From positions 310,001 to 374,000 of the forward strand of contig CAIMDB010000028.1 of the NCBI GenBank assembly GCA_903839675.1: DNA of 64,000 nucleotides, written 5' to 3'. Below, one piece after another: positions 51,700 to 61,101 of the stretch (position 1 is its first letter; each line of letters starts with the position of its first letter). A program made the position numbers and the translations under genes. This stretch comes from an uncultured Sphingomonadales bacterium. Its GTDB lineage: Bacteria; Pseudomonadota; Alphaproteobacteria; Sphingomonadales; Sphingomonadaceae. Under the pieces are notes generated by a model, which saw nothing but the letters and a program-made list of their open reading frames with translations, was not told the origin of the DNA and did no database searches.

Positions 51700-52884
51700 C
51701 TACCCCAAAGCTGCCTGCTTCTCTTCCGCCAAACGGTCCAGCTCTGCGCGCGTTTTCTTTTCCGAACTGGTCTTCAGCTGCCCACAGGCGGCATCAATGT
51801 CACGCCCACGCGGGGTGCGGATCGGGGCGGAGATGCCGCCGTCAAACACGATGTTCGAGAAGGAGCGGACGCGTTCCGGCGTCGACGTATCATAAGGCGC
51901 GCCGGGCCAGGGATTGAACGGAATGAGGTTCACCTTGGCGTGGAGGCGGTACTTCTTGATGAGGCGGACGAGTTCACGCGCTTCGTCATCGCTGTCATTC
52001 TTGTCCTTCAGCATCACATACTCGAACGTGATGCGCCGCGCATTGTTGACGCCGGGATAGTCGGCGCAGGCCTGAAGCAATTCCTCAAGCCCATATTTGC
52101 GGTTGATTGGCACGATCTCATCGCGGACTTCCTTGGTCACCGCATGGAGCGAGACGGCAAGGTTGACGCCAATCTCTTCGCCCGCACGCGCCATCATCGG
52201 GACAACGCCCGAGGTCGACAGCGTGATGCGCCGCTTGGACAGCGCAAGGCCATCGCCGTCCATCACGATCTTGAGCGCATCGCGCACCGCATCAAAATTA
52301 TAGAGCGGCTCACCCATGCCCATCATGACGATGTTGGTGAGCAGACGTCCTTCGGGCTGCGACGGCCATTCACCCAGACTGTCCCGCGCAAGCATGACCT
52401 GCCCGACAATCTCGCTCGCCGTCAGGTTGCGGACCAGCCGCATCGTGCCTGTATGGCAGAAGCGACAGTTGAGCGTGCAGCCGACCTGCGAAGAAACGCA
52501 GAGCGTCCCGCGGTCAGCATCGGGGATGAAGACCATCTCATAGTCCTGCGCATCGGGCGCGCGGAGCAGCCACTTGCGCGTGCCGTCGGACGAGACCTGC
52601 GCCTCCACCACTTCGGGGCGGCCAATGACGAAATGGTCCGCAAGAAACGGGTGCTGCGCCTTGGCAATATCGGTCATCTGCGCAAACTCAGTCGCACCGC
52701 GATTATAGACCCAGTGCCAGATCTGCTTGCCGCGCAGCTTGGCGGCCTTGGCGTCGAGACCTGCGGCCTCGAGCTCGGCACGGATCTGCTCTTTCGACAG
52801 GCCGACGAGGTCAACACGACCATCTTCGCGCAAGGTGGGGGCGCGGGGAACCGCGACGGGATCAATATGTCCGGGAATCTGCAT
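51700..52884 (-). CDS. rlmN: 23S rRNA A2503 / tRNA A37 C2-methyltransferase
   Basis: The 394-residue radical-SAM enzyme carries the cluster cysteines Cys136, Cys140 and Cys143 in [11 protein letters not shown] and [19 protein letters not shown], plus [19 protein letters not shown]. The C-terminal region [11 protein letters not shown] holds the second catalytic cysteine. It methylates C2 of A2503 in 23S rRNA. The gene is preceded by a palindromic repeat doublet at 52944. Confidence 0.96.
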   Translation of the reverse strand: MQIPGHIDPVAVPRAPTLREDGRVDLVGLSKEQIRAELEAAGLDAKAAKLRGKQIWHWVYNRGATEFAQMTDIAKAQHPFLADHFVIGRPEVVEAQVSSDGTRKWLLRAPDAQDYEMVFIPDADRGTLCVSSQVGCTLNCRFCHTGTMRLVRNLTASEIVGQVMLARDSLGEWPSQPEGRLLTNIVMMGMGEPLYNFDAVRDALKIVMDGDGLALSKRRITLSTSGVVPMMARAGEEIGVNLAVSLHAVTKEVRDEIVPINRKYGLEELLQACADYPGVNNARRITFEYVMLKDKNDSDDEARELVRLIKKYRLHAKVNLIPFNPWPGAPYDTSTPERVRSFSNIVFDGGISAPIRTPRGRDIDAACGQLKTSSEKKTRAELDRLAEEKQAALG

Positions 52885-52943
52885 GGCCGCGCGTATAGTT
52901 GGAGTTGCAAGAAAACGCCACCATCGTGGATTTCCATCCCTTC

Positions 52944-53038
52944 GTCATGCTGAACTTGTTTCAGCACAACAGCGTGGGGCCCCATCGTCGGCTGAAGAGA
53001 TGCGCCGCCGGGTTATCCTGAAACGAGTTCAGGATGAC
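52944..53038. repeat. 95-bp inverted doublet of palindromic repeat
   Basis: Left copy 52944-52966 reads GTCATGCTGAA, CTTGT loop, TTCAGCA; right copy 53013-53038 is inverted, TTATCCTGAA, ACGAG loop, TTCAGGATGAC. The two copies differ from each other at the paired positions but keep pairing. Span is 95 bp, the same as 40827-40921. Confidence 0.9.
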
Positions 53039-53060
53039 GAAATGGAGGGGGAGGTTTAGT

Positions 53061-55838
53061 TCACCCATGCGCCCCAAAGTGGTTCGCAATCGCCGTCCCG
53101 ATCCGCAGGCACAGCGCATAGGCCTGATCAATGGGCGTGATGTAGGCGGACTGGATACCGGCATAGGCCTGCCCGTCGCTATCGGGATAGTCGGTGGGCT
53201 CATTCACCGCGAAATCGTCGATGGAGGGCGCCGAGACCGGAAAGGCGCGGCGGAGCTGGGCAAGCGCGTCCTCGATGCGCAGGGTGAAGACCATTTCCAG
53301 CACATCGTCACGGCTAATGTCGTTGGAGCGGGAGAAGGCAGGGATCTGCACCGCCTTTAAGAACATATGCTGCATCAGCGCGAGGCGCAGCGCATGGAGT
53401 GCGCCCAGCGACCGGCGGACATCTTCGCGCGCGCCATCCGTCGCCGTCTCATCCTTGGGGAGGCGGTCGAGCAGGCGGTGCAGCTTCAACCCGTCGACCC
53501 GCAGTCGTGACGCCAACCGCCGGAATACGCCGGTGCGGTCATCCTTAGTCAGATGTTCGGCAAGCGAGAGGCAGGCCGGTTCAAGCGCCGTCTCCGTCCC
53601 GCGATAGGGGCGGCTCGCCCAATAGGCCGAGTTGAACAGCTCGCCATAGGCCGCGACCGACTTGATACTCGCCAGCCGGTCCGACGCACGCAGCATCCGC
53701 ACGAGCGACCTGCCCCGCCTAGAACTCGCCAGCACCTCAGCGACACCTTCCAGATCCTCGCCCGCTGCGGTGCCAACGCCCGCAATGACATTCACGGGAT
53801 AGCCCAGCTGTTGGAGGATGGCATTGTGCGGGATGGCACGGATTTGCCGCAGGCTCATATCCCGGTCCGCCGCCAAGTCTGACTGGCGGCGCGATTTGCG
53901 GCTGCCGGTTTCGTTGAGCAAGCCCAAGCCGAATGCCGTGACCGCACGAGCATAGGTGCGCGATTCCAGATGCTCGCGCTGGACGCGCCTTATGCCGCGA
54001 TAGAAATCGAGCGTGATGTCGGTGCGCGAATAGAACGGGTCCTCGCCCACTGGCAGCGGGGTTAACTCTGCCTCAGCAATGCGGGTGAAGGTGGCCAGCG
54101 CGAGGGCAGGGTTGCGGAAGAGCAGATAGCCGTCCCCGCCCTGAAAGCTCGCCTCCAGCTCGGTCGCGATGCCATTGGCGGCGAATTGCTGACGCGACCA
54201 CTCACTCATCGGATAGCGCATCCGGTCGGCTATGCTCACCGGGTGTGCGCCGCGCCCCATCGACTCGCCATGCGTGTTGAAGATGAGCGCGGCGACATCG
54301 GTCAGCCCATGCCGCGCCATGATGCGCGCCAGTCGCCCGTGCAGGCGCTCAATGGCCAATGCGGCGGGGAGTTGCCCCACGAACCGGCCCGCATCCGAAA
54401 AGCCCGTCTGGATCGAGACACGCCCCCGCGTGCGGGCATAGGCTTGATAGGTCGGCTCGGCGAGCATGGCATCGAGGAAGCGGGCGCCATGTTCCATCGC
54501 ACTTTCGGTTTCGAACAAGGGCGAGACATCCACCTTGTCATCAATGCCGAACAGCTTAGCGAAATAGAGCGCGGCGAGCACGGTCTGCGGCTGCTCACAT
54601 TCCGCAATCAGCATCCGGATCGGCGCGTCCCCATCCACATGATGGAGGATCTGCACCATGGCGAGGAACTGCCGCAGCGCGGTCGTGCTCTCAATAGCGA
54701 GCGCCGCAAAGTTGGAGCGCAGTGGGGTTACACCCTCGAGAAGCGCCCGCACCTTTTGCAGTGCGGTGCGGCTGCCCAGATCGAGCGTGTTGTCGGGATC
54801 AATCCGGCGGCGGATGGCGTTGTGGAGCTGCGACGTGTTCACACGGAAATGCACCCAGCCCATGCCGAGGCCATCGGCGCGCATGGCCGAGGCAAGGATG
54901 AGCAGCGCCTTTGCCGTGTCCGACGCGGCGGAAGCGGCTTCGGCCAACAATTGCTCAATCAGCGGCACCAGAGTGATGATCTTATCCGGATGCGCCGCCG
55001 TCAGCGCATTGGCGGCATCGGACAGCGCCTCGGGCGTTGAGAGATCGCGCGCGAACCGGTCCGCCATGTCGCGGCTGTGCGCCTCTGCGCCCCGCAATGT
55101 GTCAATGAGCGGATGGACAGGATCAATCGCGGCCAACTGCGTCGCATAGCCCGACAGGCGCAACGCCTTTTCCGACAGGCGATAACGCAAGGAGGTCGAC
55201 CAGCTGATGTCTGTGCGGCCATCCATGTCATAGCCGACCCATGTCGCGAGACGATAAGGCTGCGGCAAAAGCTGCGTCCAGCGGTCGGGCCAATTGGCGG
55301 CGGCTACATCGAGCACCACGCCCGTCAGAGCATCACGCGCCTGGGCGGCCCGCCCGATGGCGGCCATCGCCTCATCATGTTCAAAGTCGAGCGTGATGGC
55401 CGGGCGGCTGCGGCTGGCGGTACAGACAGCGCCGCCATCATCCTGCGATACCGCATCGGCAATCGCATCGCTTTGCGCGGGGCTCAGCAGGAAAGTCGGG
55501 TGTGCGGTAAAAACAGCATGGAGCAATGGGCGTGACCAGCGGGCGGCGAAGCTTTCAAAGTCAGTGGCAGACGCCGCCACAATCCCCCGCAGGCGGGCGA
55601 GGTTCGACTCTTGCGCGACGGGCGACAACAGATCGCGCACATGGCCTGCGCGGCTTTCGAGCGCTTCACACTCGAGCTCATCAACAAGCGCGGCGACCTC
55701 ATCCAGCGGCAGGCCGCCATTTTCAATCTGGCGGGAGAGATCAAGGCTCAACTGGAAGACAGGATTGAAGATCGGCGTTTCCGCCGTCTGAAGGTGGAGC
55801 GCCTTCAGCCGTGCCCGCAGGTCCGCACTTGTCTTCAT
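53061..55838 (-). CDS. Phosphoenolpyruvate carboxylase homologue, divergent
   Basis: The 925-residue protein matches the PEPC family in length and overall order. The catalytic His113 lies in FTAHPTF (normally TAHPTE). The region where PEPC has SDSxKDAG reads SDAGRFVG (481-488), and the glycine loop FHGRGGxxGRGG reads FNTHGESMGRGA (520-530), losing the first Arg. The C-terminus FGAHG is only partly like the QNTG end. It may still carboxylate PEP or have another role; similar divergent homologues occur in other sphingomonads. Solitary, with a repeat doublet past its stop. Confidence 0.75.
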   Translation of the reverse strand: MKTSADLRARLKALHLQTAETPIFNPVFQLSLDLSRQIENGGLPLDEVAALVDELECEALESRAGHVRDLLSPVAQESNLARLRGIVAASATDFESFAARWSRPLLHAVFTAHPTFLLSPAQSDAIADAVSQDDGGAVCTASRSRPAITLDFEHDEAMAAIGRAAQARDALTGVVLDVAAANWPDRWTQLLPQPYRLATWVGYDMDGRTDISWSTSLRYRLSEKALRLSGYATQLAAIDPVHPLIDTLRGAEAHSRDMADRFARDLSTPEALSDAANALTAAHPDKIITLVPLIEQLLAEAASAASDTAKALLILASAMRADGLGMGWVHFRVNTSQLHNAIRRRIDPDNTLDLGSRTALQKVRALLEGVTPLRSNFAALAIESTTALRQFLAMVQILHHVDGDAPIRMLIAECEQPQTVLAALYFAKLFGIDDKVDVSPLFETESAMEHGARFLDAMLAEPTYQAYARTRGRVSIQTGFSDAGRFVGQLPAALAIERLHGRLARIMARHGLTDVAALIFNTHGESMGRGAHPVSIADRMRYPMSEWSRQQFAANGIATELEASFQGGDGYLLFRNPALALATFTRIAEAELTPLPVGEDPFYSRTDITLDFYRGIRRVQREHLESRTYARAVTAFGLGLLNETGSRKSRRQSDLAADRDMSLRQIRAIPHNAILQQLGYPVNVIAGVGTAAGEDLEGVAEVLASSRRGRSLVRMLRASDRLASIKSVAAYGELFNSAYWASRPYRGTETALEPACLSLAEHLTKDDRTGVFRRLASRLRVDGLKLHRLLDRLPKDETATDGAREDVRRSLGALHALRLALMQHMFLKAVQIPAFSRSNDISRDDVLEMVFTLRIEDALAQLRRAFPVSAPSIDDFAVNEPTDYPDSDGQAYAGIQSAYITPIDQAYALCLRIGTAIANHFGAHG

Positions 55839-55938
55839 CCCTGATCCTCCGGCGCAATTGTGCAGCGCAACAGGAGCCTAACGTGCGCGGCGCCTATCTC
55901 AAGGGGTGTGAATACCAATGCAGGTAGGTGGTGCTTGT

Positions 55939-57135
55939 TTAGATCACACCCTTCTCAACCATGGCGTCGAGGTCCGCTGCACCAAGGCCCAGCAACTCGC
56001 CATAAATCTCCGCATTATGCTGCCCGACCTTGGACGGTGCTGCACGCCGGACGCTGCCGGGGGTGGCTGAGAATTTGGGGAAGCTCGACTGCATCTTGAG
56101 CGGACCGTAACGTTCTGTTTCCACCTCAATGATCGCTTCGCGCGCCCGAAAATGCGGATCTTCCAGCATGTCGGGCGCACGGTAGACGCGACCGGCAGGG
56201 ATGGAGTGTTCGATCATCAGCGCATCGACGTCATCAACAGTCAGCGTCTTGGTCCAATCGTTGATGAGCGCATCCAGCTCATCCTGATTTTCGCCGCGCG
56301 CCAAATGTGTCGCATAGCGCGGATCATCGCCCAGTTCGGGACAGCCCATGGCACCTGCCAGCCGCTTCCAGAGCGAGTCCTTATTGGCGCCGATCATGAA
56401 CTCGCCGTCCTTGCAGCTATAGACGTTAGACGGAGCGATGCCCTTCAACACCGAGCCTGAGCGTTCGCGGATCAGGCCCATACGGTCATATTCAGGCACC
56501 AGCCCTTCCATGACCTGAAGCACGCTTTCATAAAGCGCGGCATCAATAACCTGTCCCTTGCCGGAGCGATCCCGCTCATGCAGCGCCGCCAACACGCCCA
56601 TGCAGCCATAGGTTGCCGTCAGCGTGTCGCCGATGGACACGCCCATGCGGCTGGGCGGGAGGTTCGGTTCCCCCACGATATAGCGCCAGCCGCCCATCGC
56701 CTCACCAATGCCGCCAAAACCCGCGCGGTTGGAATAAGGCCCTGTCTGCCCATAGCCGGACATGCGCGCGATGATCAGGCCGGGGAATTCGGCCAGCAAG
56801 ACGTCCGGCCCAAGGCCCCATTTTTCCATCGTGCCGGGCTTGAAGTTCTCGATGAGAACATCCGCCTGCGCAATGAGCCGCTTCACCAGCGCCTGCCCTT
56901 CGGGCACACGCAAATTGGCGCTCACCGACCGCTTGTTGCGGGCGATGACTTCCCACTGCACCTTTTGCGCGCCTTGCCCCCATTCGCGCATCGGATCGCC
57001 TGTGACCGGCGGTTCGACCTTGATCACATCTGCGCCCATGTCCCCAAGCAACTGACCACAAAACGGCCCGGCCAGCAACTGGCCAAGTTCAACGACGCGA
57101 ATGTCCTTCAATGCACCCGTGTTCACAACAGTCAC
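55939..57135 (-). CDS. CaiB/BaiF family CoA-transferase
   Basis: The 398-residue family III CoA-transferase begins DIRVVELGQLLAGPFCGQLLGDMGADVIKVEPP and has RMSGYGQTGPYSNRAGFGGIGEAMGGWRYIVGEPN. In classical members the residue after GF/GY is the nucleophilic Asp; here that place is Gly141, a variant I associate with CaiB proteins encoded next to HMG-CoA-lyase-like enzymes. It uses a GTG start overlapping the hyuB stop (GTGA). Last gene of the catabolic run. The CoA acceptor is unknown, a dicarboxylic or branched acid being likely. Confidence 0.88.
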   Translation of the reverse strand: MTVVNTGALKDIRVVELGQLLAGPFCGQLLGDMGADVIKVEPPVTGDPMREWGQGAQKVQWEVIARNKRSVSANLRVPEGQALVKRLIAQADVLIENFKPGTMEKWGLGPDVLLAEFPGLIIARMSGYGQTGPYSNRAGFGGIGEAMGGWRYIVGEPNLPPSRMGVSIGDTLTATYGCMGVLAALHERDRSGKGQVIDAALYESVLQVMEGLVPEYDRMGLIRERSGSVLKGIAPSNVYSCKDGEFMIGANKDSLWKRLAGAMGCPELGDDPRYATHLARGENQDELDALINDWTKTLTVDDVDALMIEHSIPAGRVYRAPDMLEDPHFRAREAIIEVETERYGPLKMQSSFPKFSATPGSVRRAAPSKVGQHNAEIYGELLGLGAADLDAMVEKGVI

Positions 57136-59018
57136 TCTGCGGCCTCCAGATGCTGCCACACAGGCTGGACAGGCGCGGGCAGGCCCGTTTCCGCCAGACA
57201 ATTGGCGCGCAGCACCTCAATGCCGGGACCAGCGTTGAACAGCAGCAATTCACCGCGCGTTGTCCGCATTTCAGCCCGCAGCTTATCGGTGGCCGCCGCA
57301 TCAACGACGCCGGACGCATCGACAACCACACCATAATCACGCGCGCCCTCTGGCGTGACGAGACCTTGTGTGATCTCCTTGGCGACCAAGGCTGGATCAC
57401 GCTCCAGAGCGTCACCCCAGCCGCCGCCACCCCAGGTGATGAAGTGCAGCTGATCATCGACCTGAACATCGATATCCTCGACCTTATTGCCGATGATGAT
57501 CTGCTCACCCGACGCCTTTTCAAGGATCTTGCGCGCGCGCTTTCCGGGTTCACCGCCATTCACGCCCCATGGGGGAACGAACCAACGATCATCATGGATG
57601 GAGATCGTTCCGGCCGACAGGAACCGATAGGTCATGTGGATGCCATTGCCGCCGCGATGGAGGCCTGCACCGCCTGAGTCCGGCTCCGTCTCATAGCGCT
57701 CAATGATCATCGGGAAATAGCGTTCCAGAAACTCATTGGGCACGTTGGTGAAGCCCGGCCAGAGCGAGTGGCCGTCCGGCCCATCACCCAGTGGACGGCC
57801 CGGAATGCCACCAAAGCCGATCTGGAACAGCTGGAACCACGCATTGCCCTTTCCGGGACGCTGATCATTGCCTGAATAGAACAGATGCGGCGACGAGGAG
57901 AAGCCCGCCGCGTTCAGGAATTCCGGAGTCTTCTGGCCGAGCAGCCCGCCCAAAATGTCAAAGATGCGGCCCAAGGCGTGGGTGCGTCCCGAAAGCGCTG
58001 CCGGGAATTTCGGCTTCAGCAACGACCCTTCGGGAATGCGGACATCGATGAGATCATAGAAGCCGTCGTTAAACAGGATCTGCGGGTCGAAGACCATGAT
58101 CATGTAGATGCCGAAGAACATCTTGAACATGTTCTCGTTCAGATAGAAGTTGATCGAAGCGATCGACTGCGGGTCGGTTCCGTCGAAATCGAGGATGACG
58201 ACTTCGCCTTCGCGGCGCATCGTGCACTTGATGCGATAAGGGCCAAAGCCCATGCCGTCGTCGCAGATATAATCCTCAAAGCTCACCGGCTCTTCGCTGA
58301 CGGCTTGGCTCAGCAGTGTCTTCATTGCGCGGTGGTTGCGCGCGAGAAGCTCCTGCGTTGCCGAGACATAGACGTCATCGCCAAAGCGCTCTGCCATTTC
58401 AACCACGCGACGCGCCGCCACACGGCAAGACGCGATGAGCGCGTTCAAATCGGCGGCACACCAGTCCGGCTTGCGGGTCTGGTGCATGACGAGCTTCATC
58501 AGATCGTCATTATACTCGCCCTTTTTCCAGATCTTGACCGGAGGAATGCGGACGCCTTCTTCAAAGATGGAGCGGGCGTTGATCGGCATGGAGCCGACGA
58601 CCTTGCCGCCAATGTCAGACTGATGGCCGAACATCGAGGTATAGGCGATCAGGCGGCCATCCTTGAACACAGGCAGCAGCACAAGCCAGTCATTGGAATG
58701 GCTGACCGCCCCGCCGACCGAATAAGGGTCGGACAGGAAGATCATGTCGCCGTCTTCCAGCGTGCCTTCATAGTTGTCGAGGAAGCCACCGATGAAGCTG
58801 CCAAACTGGCCGACGATCATCTTGCCCGTGTGATCGGCGATCAGCGGGAAAGCATCGCCCTGTTCGCGGATGCCGGGCGACATGGCGGTACGGACGAGTG
58901 TGGCATCCATTTCGACGCGCGCATTGCGCAGCGCGTTTTCCATGATGTCGAGGGTGACCGGATCAATCGCCACTTTCTTGAATGGCGTCGTGTTGGTCTG
59001 AACGATTGTTGCAGGCAT
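57132..59018 (-). CDS. Hydantoinase B / oxoprolinase family protein
   Basis: The 628-residue protein is a HyuB-type subunit: DPVTLDIMENALRNARVEMDATLVRTAMSPGIREQGDAFPLIAD, GQFGSFIGGFLDNYEGTLEDGDMIFLSDPYSVGGAVSHSNDW and GGGGWGDALERDP near the end. It pairs with HyuA (16 bp upstream) in ATP-dependent cyclic amide hydrolases or in acetone/acetophenone-type carboxylases. Which of these applies cannot be told from sequence alone. Its stop overlaps the CoA-transferase start. Confidence 0.9.
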   Translation of the reverse strand: MPATIVQTNTTPFKKVAIDPVTLDIMENALRNARVEMDATLVRTAMSPGIREQGDAFPLIADHTGKMIVGQFGSFIGGFLDNYEGTLEDGDMIFLSDPYSVGGAVSHSNDWLVLLPVFKDGRLIAYTSMFGHQSDIGGKVVGSMPINARSIFEEGVRIPPVKIWKKGEYNDDLMKLVMHQTRKPDWCAADLNALIASCRVAARRVVEMAERFGDDVYVSATQELLARNHRAMKTLLSQAVSEEPVSFEDYICDDGMGFGPYRIKCTMRREGEVVILDFDGTDPQSIASINFYLNENMFKMFFGIYMIMVFDPQILFNDGFYDLIDVRIPEGSLLKPKFPAALSGRTHALGRIFDILGGLLGQKTPEFLNAAGFSSSPHLFYSGNDQRPGKGNAWFQLFQIGFGGIPGRPLGDGPDGHSLWPGFTNVPNEFLERYFPMIIERYETEPDSGGAGLHRGGNGIHMTYRFLSAGTISIHDDRWFVPPWGVNGGEPGKRARKILEKASGEQIIIGNKVEDIDVQVDDQLHFITWGGGGWGDALERDPALVAKEITQGLVTPEGARDYGVVVDASGVVDAAATDKLRAEMRTTRGELLLFNAGPGIEVLRANCLAETGLPAPVQPVWQHLEAAE

Positions 59019-59034
59019 GGTTGTGTCCCTTTCG

Positions 59035-61083
59035 TCAGGCCAGATTGATGAGGATGTTGCCGACAGGATCGACAGTGCCGACGCAATCGGATTCGATCAG
59101 CGTCGTGGAGTCCATTTCGCAGACGATGGCAGGTCCGGGGATGATGTCCCCCGCCTTCAGCAGGGCCCGGTCATAGATGACCGCTGCATGTTCGCGACCG
59201 TCCATCCAGAGCGTGTGATCGCGCAGCTTGGCAGCAGCTGGATCTCCATTGCCCTTTTCAATCGGCGGTGAAGGCAGATCAAGCGCACGGCCCAAGGCCA
59301 CGGCCCGCAGGTTCACGATTTCGTGCGGGGTATCCATGTTGAAGGTGAAGAGGCGCTTATGCTCCTCATCAAAGCGGCCCAGAATGCCGGCAATGCCTTC
59401 CGCCGCAAGCAGATCAGCCGAGATCGTCAACGGCACTTCAAACGCCTGTCCGGCATAGCGGACATCGACTTCAAACGCGGTCGTGATCTCATCCGCCGGA
59501 ACACCGTCGGACAGGAGTTCGCCCGTCACCTGCTCGGCCATTTCGGCGAGCACCGCGATCAGATCTTCTGGCTTCGTATCCTGCGCCAGACGCGACCAGG
59601 AGCGGGCCGTTTCCGTCCGCATCCGGGTGGTCGCATCGCCGAGCGCGCACAGCACGCCGGGGCTGACGGGAGAGATGGCAGGCCAGCTGCCCATCAGCTT
59701 GGCGACGGCATTCACGTGCAGCGGCCCTGCGCCGCCAAAGCCCATCAACGCGAAGTCGCGCGGATCATAGCCTTGCTGGACGGAGATCATCCGCAAGGCG
59801 CCAAACATGTTTTCATTGACGATGTCGATGATGCCGCGCGCCGCCGCCATCAGGTCAATGCCAAGCGCATCAGCGATGGTCTGGACCGCCGCCTTGGCGC
59901 CCTCGCGATCAAGCTTGAAAGTCCCGCCGAGCAGATTTTCCGGCAGATAGCCGAGCACGACATTGGCATCGGTCACGGTCGGAGCAACGCCGCCTTTGCC
60001 GTACGCGACCGGCCCCGGCACGGCACCGGCGCTCTGCGGGCCGACGCGCAGTGCGCGAGTGAGTTCCGGCACATAAGCGATGGAGCCGCCGCCTGCGCCC
60101 ACCGTCTTCACATCAAGTGCCGAGGCGCGGACGGAGAGATGGCCGACTTCGGTCGTGCGCTGACGGCGTGGTTCCAGATTTTCAATCAGAGCCACGTCAG
60201 TGCTGGTGCCGCCAACATCGAGCGTCAGGATGTTCTTGATGCCCGCATTGCGGCCAACCCAGATGGCGCCGGTGACGCCACCTGCCGGACCCGACATCAG
60301 GATGCTGACGGGATGCTCTTCCGCCTTGGCCGCGCTCATCAGGCCGCCATCGGACCGCAGCAGCGACAGCTTGCCCGTCATGCCTTCCTTGGCCAGACGG
60401 TTGCGCAGGTTCGACACATATTTGCCGACCACCGGACGCACCGATGCGTTGGCAACCGTCGTCAGCGTCCGCTCATATTCCTGCATTTCGGGCAGAACTT
60501 CATGGCTGAGCGAAACGGGGATGCCCGGCAGGACTTCAGCGGCGATCTTGCCGATGCGCGCTTCATGCGCGCCACTGGCATAAGCATTGATCAGGCTGAC
60601 CGTGATCGCCTCAACGCCCTGACCTTTCAGATAGGTCAGCTGGGTGCGGACATCGGCCTCATCGAGCGGGCGGACTTCTTTGCCTTCCGCATTCATGCGG
60701 CCCTTGACGGTGACGGTGTTCTCCAGCGCGGCCAGCGGCTGCGGCTTGGGCCAGATGATCCATGCGGCCAGACCACCGGGCACGAAGCTGCGCGCGATCT
60801 GCATGATGTCGCGATAGCCTTCGGTGGTGATAAGGCCGACCTTGGCGCCTTTGCCTTCCAGCACGGCATTGGTCGCAACCGTTGTGCCGTGAAGGAAATA
60901 GTCAATCTGATTGGCGGCCACACCGGCATTCGCGCAGATGGCTGTCACGCCATTCAAAATGCCTTCAGAGGAATCATGCGGCGTCGATGGCGTCTTGTGC
61001 CGCCAAAATGCGCCGGTCGCTGTGTCGAACAGCAGGAGATCGGTAAATGTACCGCCGACATCCACACCCAAACGATAACCCAT
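59035..61083 (-). CDS. Hydantoinase A / oxoprolinase family protein
   Basis: The 682-residue HyuA-type subunit begins YRLGVDVGGTFTDLLLFDTATGAFWRHKTPSTP, an actin/hexokinase-fold phosphate loop, followed by FLHGTTVATNAVLEGKGAKVGLITTEGYRDI, and LTLDVGGTSTDVALI. It binds and hydrolyses ATP to activate the substrate. It works with HyuB. It follows the lyase gene by 18 bp and precedes hyuB by 16 bp, so the three are one transcript. Confidence 0.92.
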   Translation of the reverse strand: MGYRLGVDVGGTFTDLLLFDTATGAFWRHKTPSTPHDSSEGILNGVTAICANAGVAANQIDYFLHGTTVATNAVLEGKGAKVGLITTEGYRDIMQIARSFVPGGLAAWIIWPKPQPLAALENTVTVKGRMNAEGKEVRPLDEADVRTQLTYLKGQGVEAITVSLINAYASGAHEARIGKIAAEVLPGIPVSLSHEVLPEMQEYERTLTTVANASVRPVVGKYVSNLRNRLAKEGMTGKLSLLRSDGGLMSAAKAEEHPVSILMSGPAGGVTGAIWVGRNAGIKNILTLDVGGTSTDVALIENLEPRRQRTTEVGHLSVRASALDVKTVGAGGGSIAYVPELTRALRVGPQSAGAVPGPVAYGKGGVAPTVTDANVVLGYLPENLLGGTFKLDREGAKAAVQTIADALGIDLMAAARGIIDIVNENMFGALRMISVQQGYDPRDFALMGFGGAGPLHVNAVAKLMGSWPAISPVSPGVLCALGDATTRMRTETARSWSRLAQDTKPEDLIAVLAEMAEQVTGELLSDGVPADEITTAFEVDVRYAGQAFEVPLTISADLLAAEGIAGILGRFDEEHKRLFTFNMDTPHEIVNLRAVALGRALDLPSPPIEKGNGDPAAAKLRDHTLWMDGREHAAVIYDRALLKAGDIIPGPAIVCEMDSTTLIESDCVGTVDPVGNILINLA

Positions 61084-61101
61084 GGATCGAAAGTCCCTTC
61101 T

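Noticed and set aside
57885-59048. A 387-codon plus-strand frame opposite hyuB
   Set aside because: Antisense shadow of HyuB; no ribosome binding site and no recognisable domain.
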